Part shown: one piece after another, positions 1 to 5,016 of the stretch
Numbering within the stretch: position 1 is the stretch's first letter
Layout: the number at the start of each line of letters is the position of its first letter
NCBI GenBank assembly: GCA_946480995.1
Contig: CAMLMF010000231.1
Location: forward strand, 1 to 5,016
DNA: 5,016 bases
Source of the DNA: an uncultured Bdellovibrio sp.
GTDB lineage: Bacteria > Bdellovibrionota > Bdellovibrionia > Bdellovibrionales > Bdellovibrionaceae
Reading direction: 5' to 3'
The notes under the pieces: model-generated
Told to the model about the DNA's origin: nothing
The model's input: the letters and a program-made list of their open reading frames with translations, nothing else
Databases searched by the model: none
Made by a program: the position numbers and the translations under genes

Positions 1-460
1 CTTCACAAGACATCACCAAGACGTCATTAGCTTTCAAATTTAAAGTTTTCGCAGCGGCATCAGAGATCCCGGTAATCTTAACTTTACGCACAGAACGTGA
101 ATCCGTATGTTCATAATCAAAACCTTCACAATCCGTAACATCCACCGGAGTTACAACTGGTTTTCCGACTTGACGGACTTTGGTGAATTCAAAGGTAATT
201 TGCAATGCGCCAGAATCCCCTACGTCTTCACCAACGGTAGATTTACCCTTTTCTTCAAAGTTTTCATAAGCTAGAATTCTGTCTTCAGACTTAGGAGCAT
301 AAAAGTTAGAATAGCCCCCGACCGCATAATTTGAGCCTGGACCGTTATAGATCAACTTAATACCGTTTTTAGCCGTGCAAGAATAGCTAGCGTAAATATG
401 AACGGCATGGGCCTGTGTAGTCATCATTAGTAAAACAAAAGAACTCAAAATTGCTTTCAT
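1..460 (-). CDS. Secreted protein of unknown family, 3' part outside window
   Basis: Reading from ATG at 460-458 gives 153 codons without a stop, and the frame runs off the left edge, so the C-terminus is missing. The N-terminus is a clear Sec signal peptide: Lys2, a hydrophobic stretch over about residues 4-13, and a signal peptidase I site after Ala-His-Ala (residue 19). The visible mature part is rich in Tyr, Gly, Asp and Lys, has cysteines at 28, 111 and 152, and shows no further membrane segment, so a periplasmic or exported protein is expected. A GGAGA ribosome binding site (470-466) lies 5 bases before the ATG. A weak -10-like TATAGT (500-495) lies upstream without a convincing -35. 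The rpsA terminator precedes it, so it is probably its own transcription unit. I do not recognise the family and assign no function. The reading frame and signal peptide are secure. Confidence 0.85.
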   Translation of the reverse strand, partial: MKAILSSFVLLMMTTQAHAVHIYASYSCTAKNGIKLIYNGPGSNYAVGGYSNFYAPKSEDRILAYENFEEKGKSTVGEDVGDSGALQITFEFTKVRQVGKPVVTPVDVTDCEGFDYEHTDSRSVRKVKITGISDAAAKTLNLKANDVLVMSCE

Positions 461-632
461 GTCTGTCTCCATAGTTATTTAATTAAGAACAGCGACTATA
501 CGCGAAAGTTCAGCGTGATCCCATTACAACCCGGCAGACTGCAAAAACAGCAAAGCCGTAAAACACTTCGACACTGGCGCTTTTAGATTAGGAAAACCCA
601 TAGGATAGAGCCTAGAGGAAGAGAAAAACGAC

Positions 633-660
633 AAAAAAAAGGGACCCCTATTGGGATCCC
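633..660 (-). terminator. Rho-independent terminator of rpsA
   Basis: On the minus strand an 8-bp stem (GGGATCCC with GGGGTCCC, one U-G wobble) closes a 4-base AATA loop and is followed at once by eight T residues (640-633). It starts 35 bases after the rpsA stop codon. In the plus direction only two T follow the stem, so it acts mainly on minus-strand transcripts. Confidence 0.93.
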
Positions 661-695
661 TTCTGAAACTTAACAGTCTCTAAGATGACTTAGAA

Positions 696-2495
696 TTACT
701 GTTTCGTGTCTGTTTTTACGTTTTTCAACTGGTCAGCAAACAAGTCACCGAAAGTAGACTTAGAAGTTGCAGTTGCTTTTTTAACGTAATCGTCAACGTC
801 CGCTTTTGATTCGCGAAGTTTAACAAGTTTCGCAGACAAACCGATCTTACGAGCGTCTTTGTCGATAGAGATAACTTCAGCTTTTACAGATTGTCCTGGC
901 TTAATGAAGTCTTCAACTGTGTTGATTTTATCAGTTGTTAGTTCAGAAATATGGATCAAACCTTCGATATCAGACTCAAGCTCAACGAAAGCACCAAAAT
1001 CAGCTGTTTTAGTTACTTTAACATCGTGTTGTGTACCGATAGCGTATTTAGATTCGATATTTGACCAAGGATCAGACTCAAGTTGTTTGATGCCCAAAGA
1101 GAATCTTTCGTTCTCGATGTCTACACCTAGAACAACCGCGCGTACTTTAGCACCTTTAGCGAACATTTCGCTTGGGTGATTTACACGTTTAGTCCAAGAG
1201 AAGTCAGAGATATGAACTAGTCCATCAATGCCTTCTTCGATACCGATGAAGATACCGAAATCAGTTACTGATTTCACTTCGCCTTCAATGATAGTTCCAG
1301 GAGCGTAAGACTCTTTCAACTCAACCCATGGATTTGCTTGAAGCTGTTTCATGCCCAAGCTGATGCGGCGGTTTTCAGTGTCTACTTCAAGAACTACGAC
1401 TTCAACTTCTTGATCAACAGTGACGATTTGTGAAGGATGTTTTACACGTTTTGTCCAAGACATTTCAGAAACGTGGATCAAACCTTCGATACCTTCGCCA
1501 AGCTCAACAAATGCACCGTATTCAGCCAAAGATACAACTTTGCCTTTAAGTTTAGTGCCTGGAGGGTAAGAAGCTTTTACTGATTCCCAAGGGTCAGAGT
1601 GAAGCTGTTTCATGCCCAAAGATACGCGTTCTTTTTCTTTATCATACTTAAGAACTTTAACTTGGATCTCGTCGCCAACATTCAACATTTCTGAAGGATG
1701 TTTTACGCGGCCCCAAGACATATCAGTGATGTGCAACAATCCGTCCATACCACCAAGATCAATGAACGCACCGTAGTCAGTGATATTTTTAACGATACCA
1801 GTAACAACTGAACCTTCCGCCATTGTATCAAGAGTTTGTGAACGAAGACTGTCGCGTTCTTCTTCAAGAAGAGCACGGCGAGAAAGAACGATGTTGCCAC
1901 GTTTCTTATTGAATTTGATAACTTTGAATTTGAATTTTTTGCCAAGGTAAACGTCCATATTGCGAACTGGGCGTAGATCGATTTGTGATCCAGGCAAGAA
2001 TGCTTTAACGCCGATATCAACGCTTAAGCCGCCTTTAACTTTAGCAACAACTGTACCTTCGATAACTTCTTCGTTCTCAGCTGCTTTAGAGATGTCAGTC
2101 CATGCACGAAGCATGTCAGCTTTGTCTTTAGAAAGAACGATCATGCCGTTTTCGTTTTCGATACGGTCGATAAGAACTTCTACTTTGTCGCCAGCTTTAA
2201 CGTCACGAACGCCGTCAACGATACGGAATTCATTGATCGCGATCAAACCTTCAGACTTGTAGTTGATGTCAACAAGGACATAGTCAGATTGAACTTCGAC
2301 TACTGAACCTGTCACAACGTCGCCGACTTTGAAGTCTTGCTCTTTCATGGAAGCTTCGAACAAAGAGTCGAAATCTCCTTTTTCTGATTTTGAAGTCAAA
2401 AGACCAGGATTTGCTGGAACTTTAGAATCTTCAGCATCCAAGAAAGCTAAAACTTTCTGTTTCTCCAATTCGGCTTTGTTTAATTGTTTCGTCAT
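696..2495 (-). CDS. rpsA: 30S ribosomal protein S1
   Basis: This 599-residue protein carries six S1 RNA-binding (OB-fold) domains at about residues 57-123, 142-207, 226-296, 311-383, 398-470 and 485-556. Domains 3 to 6 carry the classic Asp-x-Gly-Ala/Ile-Phe-(Val/Ile) strand and a Gly-Leu-(Leu/Ile/Val)-His-(Ile/Val)-(Ser/Thr) motif. Domains 3 to 5 end in Leu-Gly-(Met/Ile)-Lys-Gln-Leu followed by a (Asp/Asn)-Pro-Trp linker. Domains 1 and 2 are the divergent pair that, in the family, dock S1 on the 30S subunit; domains 3 to 6 bind mRNA and help translation initiation. The E. coli protein has 557 residues. Residues 42-51 here resemble its N-terminal Leu-Phe-Glu-Glu-Ser segment, so about 38 residues are added in front. 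The start is fixed by an AGGAGG site and an in-frame TAG overlapping it. The gene has its own structured leader and terminator, and so looks monocistronic. Confidence 0.98.
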   Translation of the reverse strand: MTKQLNKAELEKQKVLAFLDAEDSKVPANPGLLTSKSEKGDFDSLFEASMKEQDFKVGDVVTGSVVEVQSDYVLVDINYKSEGLIAINEFRIVDGVRDVKAGDKVEVLIDRIENENGMIVLSKDKADMLRAWTDISKAAENEEVIEGTVVAKVKGGLSVDIGVKAFLPGSQIDLRPVRNMDVYLGKKFKFKVIKFNKKRGNIVLSRRALLEEERDSLRSQTLDTMAEGSVVTGIVKNITDYGAFIDLGGMDGLLHITDMSWGRVKHPSEMLNVGDEIQVKVLKYDKEKERVSLGMKQLHSDPWESVKASYPPGTKLKGKVVSLAEYGAFVELGEGIEGLIHVSEMSWTKRVKHPSQIVTVDQEVEVVVLEVDTENRRISLGMKQLQANPWVELKESYAPGTIIEGEVKSVTDFGIFIGIEEGIDGLVHISDFSWTKRVNHPSEMFAKGAKVRAVVLGVDIENERFSLGIKQLESDPWSNIESKYAIGTQHDVKVTKTADFGAFVELESDIEGLIHISELTTDKINTVEDFIKPGQSVKAEVISIDKDARKIGLSAKLVKLRESKADVDDYVKKATATSKSTFGDLFADQLKNVKTDTKQ

Positions 2496-2797
2496 AGTTT
2501 TTTTAAAAACCTCCTACGTAGTAAGTCCTCCGTTGTTATGGACCCGCTTTGCGGTATCCCTGGAACCTACCCGTACCTTTCTTCGCTCTTAGGCGAACCA
2601 ATGGTTTAGCTACGTTGAGAGGGCGAGTCAAAGGATTTACCGCGAAAAAATCGCCTTTTTTCAGAGGACAATCCCTAAAGAAAAGGCGCCCCAAGGGTCC
2701 CTGGAGCAGAAGCGCGGCCGGCTCAAACCACTCACCCTGTAAAATGCCTAAGTCCATCGACCTAAAATTTTACGTAAATCATTGATTCTAAAAGGTT
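2496..2797 (-). promoter_or_regulatory. Structured 5' leader of rpsA, candidate autoregulatory element
   Basis: This stretch holds no convincing gene but has ordered RNA structure in the direction of rpsA. Hairpin 1 (2688-2652) has a perfect 8-bp CGCCTTTT/AAAAGGCG stem and a 21-base loop. Hairpin 2 (2597-2582) is TTCGC/GCGAA with a 6-base loop. Hairpin 3 (2559-2540) has 8 bp with one bulged A and an AAA loop, and ends 8 bases before the first SD-like element. The loop of hairpin 1 contains GTCCTCTG (2669-2662), which can pair over 8 positions (one wobble) with CGGAGGAC (2532-2525). S1 synthesis is known to be autoregulated through its mRNA leader in E. coli, but this leader resembles no described one that I recognise. 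Structure is seen in the sequence; regulation is inferred. Confidence 0.5.
2510..2515 (-). promoter_or_regulatory. rpsA Shine-Dalgarno with unusually long spacing
   Basis: A perfect AGGAGG is separated from the rpsA ATG by 14 bases made almost only of T and A (five T, then seven A, then CT), longer than the usual 5-9. No other ATG, GTG or TTG lies between, and an in-frame TAG overlaps the site, so this must be the start region. A second SD-like CGGAGGA lies 10 bases further upstream (2532-2526). S1-dependent initiation on an AU-rich spacer would fit, but this is inference. Confidence 0.75.
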
Positions 2798-2825
2798 ATT
2801 TTAAATACTCGGACGCGCAACCCAA
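2798..2825 (-). promoter_or_regulatory. Possible sigma-70-type promoter for rpsA
   Basis: TTGGGT (2825-2820) and TAAAAT (2803-2798) are spaced by 16 bases on the minus strand, downstream of the terminator of the preceding gene. Transcription from here would give a leader of nearly 300 bases. The -35 box is a weak match. A second TAAAAT at 2772-2767 lacks a good -35. Some promoter must lie in this gap because the strong terminator at 2887-2858 separates rpsA from its upstream neighbour. Confidence 0.35.
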
Positions 2826-2857
2826 GCCCCACATTTTAGGGAGCTAAGGGCCGAAAT

Positions 2858-2887
2858 AAAAAAAGCCACCGTTTGTGCGGTGGCTTT
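2858..2887 (-). terminator. Strong terminator after the lipoprotein gene
   Basis: A perfect 10-bp stem, AAAGCCACCG with CGGTGGCTTT, closes a 6-base loop and runs into seven T on the minus strand (2864-2858). It begins 21 bases after the stop codon of the lipoprotein gene. The plus strand also has T-rich sequence after the stem, so it could work in both directions, though no plus-strand gene is present. Confidence 0.92.
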
Positions 2888-2908
2888 TGGTTTTTTAAAG
2901 TTAAAATT

Positions 2909-3538
2909 TTAATAGCGGATGTACCATTTGTAGGTCAGTGGATCCACTGTGCAACCGTTGCCGCGCGTACGCATGCTGTTGCAGTACAAAGATCCGTCCG
3001 TACCAAAGCGTGCTGAACCGCTAGACGTTTCACCGTTATTTTCACCGGTAAAACGTGCTGACGTTAAGCAGTAAATGGGACGATTTCCTGATTGAGAACG
3101 GTACACTTGCTGACACTCTTCATTGCCACTGTATGTGATCGACAAAGCCGAACCGCCCGAATAAAGGCGCTGCTCCGGAACGATGACCTTCACATCAGTG
3201 CCCGCATCGACGTGCCGTTGCAATTCATCAACGGAACCGACGATAGGAGAGCCCCCACCTTGCGGAGTTTCCACAACCAAATGCCAAGAGCCGTCCTTCA
3301 GACAATCGTCTTTAGAAGCGAAGCCAATAGCCGCATAGTCGTCGCACTTTTCCGAAAAGCCTTGGGTCCCATCTCCACGCGTGCCTCCGGAGTCGCCAGA
3401 ATTGGATGTTCCCAACGATGACAAACTTGAGCTGTCGATATTGGTAAATGCGTTTGGCGAACAGTTTTGAAACGCCAACACTACCAAGAGTGACGAGGCT
3501 AAGAAAGACAGAGATAAAGTCTTTTTATTGTAAAACAT
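2909..3538 (-). CDS. Predicted lipoprotein with six-cysteine domain, paralog of the next gene upstream
   Basis: 209 residues. Lys5-Lys6, a hydrophobic stretch at 8-23 and Phe-Gln-Asn-Cys26 form a lipoprotein-like signal. The lipobox is not canonical (Gln and Asn at -2 and -1), so lipidation is an inference. Residues 27-62 are a Ser/Gly/Thr/Asp-rich linker with no predicted fold. The domain from Cys65 to the C-terminus aligns with the neighbouring protein at about 58 % identity by eye: cysteines 65, 79, 142, 157, 186 and 196 are all shared, as are Cys-Gln-Gln-Val-Tyr-Arg-Ser-Gln-Ser-Gly, Arg-Pro-Ile-Tyr-Cys-Leu and a C-terminal Lys-Trp-x-Ile-x-Tyr. Six conserved cysteines suggest three disulfides in the periplasm or outside the cell. 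A GAGGGA ribosome binding site (about 3547-3542) fits this ATG. It lies 48 bases after the paralog and probably shares its transcript. I do not recognise the family; no function is assigned. Confidence 0.9.
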   Translation of the reverse strand: MFYNKKTLSLSFLASSLLVVLAFQNCSPNAFTNIDSSSLSSLGTSNSGDSGGTRGDGTQGFSEKCDDYAAIGFASKDDCLKDGSWHLVVETPQGGGSPIVGSVDELQRHVDAGTDVKVIVPEQRLYSGGSALSITYSGNEECQQVYRSQSGNRPIYCLTSARFTGENNGETSSGSARFGTDGSLYCNSMRTRGNGCTVDPLTYKWYIRY

Positions 3539-3586
3539 AGTTCCCTCTTTGATTCGTAAACAGAAATTTTATCTTCCCCGAGAAAA

Positions 3587-4111
3587 CTAGTACTTAATTA
3601 ACCATTTCGTAGCAATTGGGTCTGCCACACAGCCATTGGAGCCTGGAAAATTAATACCATTACAGAAGACACGACCATCAGTTCCGTAGCGAGCTGAACC
3701 ATGGCTAATTTCTGCATTCGCCTCGCCTGCAAAGCGCAGAGGGCTTAAGCAATAAATCGGACGCGAACCGCTTTGTGAACGGTACACTTGCTGACACTTT
3801 TCATTAAGATTGATATAAATTGAACTTGGCGAACCGTTGATTGAAAGACGCTGATTCACAGCGATCACCTTCACATCAGCACCTGCCACCATATGAGTGT
3901 TCAGCACTTCGACCGAACCGTAGGTAACGTAAGAGCCTTCGTTTTCATAGACTACGTGCCAACGACCGTCCTTCAAACAAGCATCTTTCGAAGAAAAGCC
4001 TGCCGCAGAATAATCATCACACTTCATTGAATAAGAACCCGCTTGTGCTTGAACAGCGACAACGGAAAACAATAACGCGAACGCACTGACTTTTAATAAA
4101 GTAGTTTTCAT
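3587..4111 (-). CDS. Secreted six-cysteine protein, soluble paralog of the lipoprotein
   Basis: 174 residues from the ATG at 4111-4109. This start is preferred over the ATG at 4192, which would add 27 non-hydrophobic residues in front of the signal peptide. The chosen ATG follows a GGGGGA ribosome binding site (4122-4117) with good spacing. Residues 1-24 are a Sec signal peptide ending Ala-Gln-Ala, cleaved before Gly25, with no cysteine at the junction, so the product should be soluble in the periplasm or exported. The mature domain starts almost directly with Cys31 and keeps the six cysteines (31, 45, 106, 121, 150, 161) and the Gln-Val-Tyr-Arg-Ser-Gln-Ser-Gly core of the downstream lipoprotein, but lacks its 36-residue linker. 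The tandem arrangement indicates gene duplication. Family and function are not recognised; possible roles such as carbohydrate or envelope binding would be guesses. Confidence 0.9.
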   Translation of the reverse strand: MKTTLLKVSAFALLFSVVAVQAQAGSYSMKCDDYSAAGFSSKDACLKDGRWHVVYENEGSYVTYGSVEVLNTHMVAGADVKVIAVNQRLSINGSPSSIYINLNEKCQQVYRSQSGSRPIYCLSPLRFAGEANAEISHGSARYGTDGRVFCNGINFPGSNGCVADPIATKWLIKY

Positions 4112-4151
4112 CTGATTCCCCCATGCCTTGATATTATCGGCACCCCCTGGG

Positions 4152-4174
4152 CCTTGCCTTAAATAAAAGCAAGG
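4152..4174 (-). repeat. Inverted repeat in the upstream region of the secreted paralog
   Basis: CCTTGC and GCAAGG form a perfect 6-bp stem around an 11-base AT-rich loop, 40 bases before the revised start codon. It lies where the leader of the paralog transcript should be. No T tract follows, so it is not a terminator; it could be an operator or a leader hairpin, or chance. Confidence 0.35.
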
Positions 4175-4212
4175 AATCTCAAATGAAGACATAAGATTTG
4201 ATCTGTAAACAC

Positions 4213-4222
4213 GAAACGTTTC
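4213..4222. promoter_or_regulatory. 10-bp perfect palindrome, possible operator
   Basis: GAAACGTTTC is a perfect palindrome in the gap between the cmk terminator and the secreted paralog gene, about 100 bases before that start codon. It resembles a dimeric regulator site in size and position. Only one copy was noticed and no firm promoter could be placed beside it, so function is speculative. Confidence 0.25.
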
Positions 4223-4231
4223 ATTTTACGA

Positions 4232-4261
4232 CAAAACAAAAGGGCTTTCTGCCAGGAAGCC
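4232..4261 (-). terminator. Probable terminator of cmk
   Basis: About 30 bases after the cmk stop codon, GGCTTCC and GAAAGCC pair with one mismatch around a 5-base loop, followed on the minus strand by C, TTTT, G, TTTT. The stem is imperfect and the T tract is interrupted, so readthrough into the secreted paralog genes is possible. Confidence 0.6.
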
Positions 4262-4290
4262 TCTTTATAATTTGCAGATCGTTTGTGGGA

Positions 4291-4944
4291 CTAAATTTTA
4301 TTCTGAACGTATTCGACAACTTTTTCGACGACCTGATCTAAGTTCAGCTCCGTCGTATCGACGATGTAAGCATCCTCAGGCACTGCCATAGGAGCCACTT
4401 TGCGCGTGGAATCCTGCAAGTCTCTTTGCTGTTGCGCTTTGGCCATGTCGCCTTGATCAAGCCCTAGCTCTGCGGCACGACGAGCTGCGCGGTGTTCGCT
4501 ATTTGCGGTCAAATAAACTTTGGCTTCCGCCGTTGGAAAAACGACTGTGCCGCAATCGCGACCTTCGGCAACCAAGCCCTGAGGACCATTGCTGCAATTT
4601 CTTTGTGCATCTAAAAGAGCTTTACGAACTTCTGGATAATGACTGACTTTACTAGCAAAGTTGCCGACATCTTCGTGTGCAATCAAATCAGTCACGTCAT
4701 TATTTCTAAACAAAACAGTGGTGCGTGCATCATTCATTTGCACACTCCATACGGGGTCATGGGTCAGTTTTGCCAAGGCTTGAACGTCATCTAAATCGAT
4801 ATCTAGTTGAATCGCAGCGAAGGCTAAACCACGATAGAAGGCGCCTGTAGAAACCCAGTTCCAGCCCAAACGACGAGCAAGTTCGCGACTGACTGAAGAT
4901 TTTCCTGAGGCCGCGGGGCCATCAATCGTAATAACCATTCCCAT
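4291..4944 (-). CDS. cmk: Cytidylate kinase (CMP/dCMP kinase)
   Basis: This 217-residue cytosolic enzyme of pyrimidine salvage transfers a phosphate from ATP to CMP or dCMP. The Walker A loop Gly-Pro-Ala-Ala-Ser-Gly-Lys-Ser is at 9-16, following the usual Ile-Thr-Ile-Asp. Aligned by memory to the E. coli enzyme (227 residues), substrate residues are kept: Thr33 for Ser36, Arg38 for Arg41, Ser98 and Arg107 for Ser101 and Arg110, Asp130 in Gly-Arg-Asp-x-Gly-Thr-Val-Val-Phe-Pro (128-137) for Asp132, and Arg174, Asp178 and Arg181 in the lid. Two usual residues differ: Ser32 where Asp35 stands, and Ala89 where Arg92 stands. A GGAG site (about 4954-4951) supports the first ATG; the second ATG (codon 3) is a close alternative. 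rpsA is its usual downstream neighbour but is displaced here by two genes. Confidence 0.97.
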   Translation of the reverse strand: MGMVITIDGPAASGKSSVSRELARRLGWNWVSTGAFYRGLAFAAIQLDIDLDDVQALAKLTHDPVWSVQMNDARTTVLFRNNDVTDLIAHEDVGNFASKVSHYPEVRKALLDAQRNCSNGPQGLVAEGRDCGTVVFPTAEAKVYLTANSEHRAARRAAELGLDQGDMAKAQQQRDLQDSTRKVAPMAVPEDAYIVDTTELNLDQVVEKVVEYVQNKI

Positions 4945-4969
4945 AACTCTCCATAAATATATTCAACAA

Positions 4970-5010
4970 CAGGGATCTTACAATCCCCTGCCAACTTAGG
5001 CTTCCTAAGT
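4970..5010 (-). other. Two adjacent hairpins upstream of cmk
   Basis: The first (5010-4994) is a perfect 7-bp ACTTAGG/CCTAAGT inverted repeat with a 3-base loop. The second (4990-4970) pairs CAGGGGAT with ATCCCTG, with one bulged G and a 6-base loop. Neither is followed by a T tract on the minus strand, so they are not clear terminators. They sit 26 bases or more before the cmk start codon and may be in its leader or in the tail of an upstream gene outside the window. Confidence 0.45.
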
Positions 5011-5016
5011 CAGTAC

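Noticed and set aside
1090..1640. Recurring DNA motifs around CATGCCCAA and TTTTACACGTTTTGTCC, looking like dispersed repeats
   Set aside because: They encode the repeated Leu-Gly-Met-Lys-Gln-Leu and Ser-Trp-Thr-Lys-Arg-Val segments of successive S1 domains, so they are protein-domain repeats and not a CRISPR or mobile repeat.
859..2262. Plus-strand and alternate minus-strand frames of about 100 codons inside rpsA
   Set aside because: They are shadows of the S1 frame with no conserved motifs or initiation signals; the S1 frame explains the whole region.
2536..2757. Minus-strand 73-codon frame within the rpsA leader
   Set aside because: It has only a weak TAGG ribosome binding site 3 bases from the ATG, no recognisable motif or signal, and overlaps all three leader hairpins. 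A leader peptide cannot be excluded, but a structured RNA explains the stretch better.
2549..2785. Plus-strand 78-codon frame in the same leader
   Set aside because: No ribosome binding site, no recognisable motifs, opposite to every real gene here, and it mirrors the minus-strand frame through the same GC-rich hairpins.
2496..2857. Known stable RNA (SRP RNA, RNase P RNA, tmRNA, 6S, tRNA) in the intergenic stretch
   Set aside because: None of their hallmark conserved sequences could be found on either strand by eye; a covariance-model search would settle it.
4112..4192. Upstream ATG giving the secreted paralog 27 extra N-terminal residues
   Set aside because: The extension would place non-hydrophobic residues before a complete signal peptide; the internal ATG has a good ribosome binding site and fits the paralog.
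4956..4983. TTGTAA and TATATT with a 16-base gap as a cmk promoter
   Set aside because: Transcription would start inside or after the ribosome binding site, leaving almost no leader, which conflicts with the clear GGAG site of cmk.

Overview
All genes in this window lie on the minus strand, so transcription runs from high to low coordinates. The two recognisable genes are cmk (cytidylate kinase) and rpsA (ribosomal protein S1). These are neighbours in many Gram-negative bacteria. Here they are separated by a tandem pair of paralogous exported proteins. Moderate GC, many exported proteins of unknown family, and a lipoprotein signal ending in Phe-Gln-Asn-Cys fit a Bdellovibrio-like predatory bacterium or a relative. 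This assignment is an inference from style, not from a marker gene.

Layout in transcription order: two small hairpins upstream of cmk (4970-5010); cmk (4944-4291) with a modest terminator (about 4261-4232); a 179-base gap holding a 10-bp palindrome and an inverted repeat; secreted six-cysteine protein A (4111-3587, start revised downstream); its paralog, lipoprotein B (3538-2909), probably in the same transcript because only 47 bases separate them and no terminator is visible; a strong terminator (2887-2858); a possible promoter; a roughly 300-base rpsA leader; rpsA (2495-696) with a textbook terminator (660-633); and the first 153 codons of another secreted protein of unknown family (460-1, running off the window).

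The housekeeping genes serve pyrimidine nucleotide recycling (CMP/dCMP phosphorylation) and translation initiation (S1). The most noteworthy parts are the rpsA leader and the paralog pair. The leader has three hairpins, and one apical loop could pair over 8 bp with a Shine-Dalgarno-like sequence near the start codon. The pair keeps six cysteines and about 58 % identity (counted by eye) but carries different export signals: one predicted lipid-anchored, the other cleaved and soluble. No mobile element, CRISPR array, tRNA or rRNA was seen.
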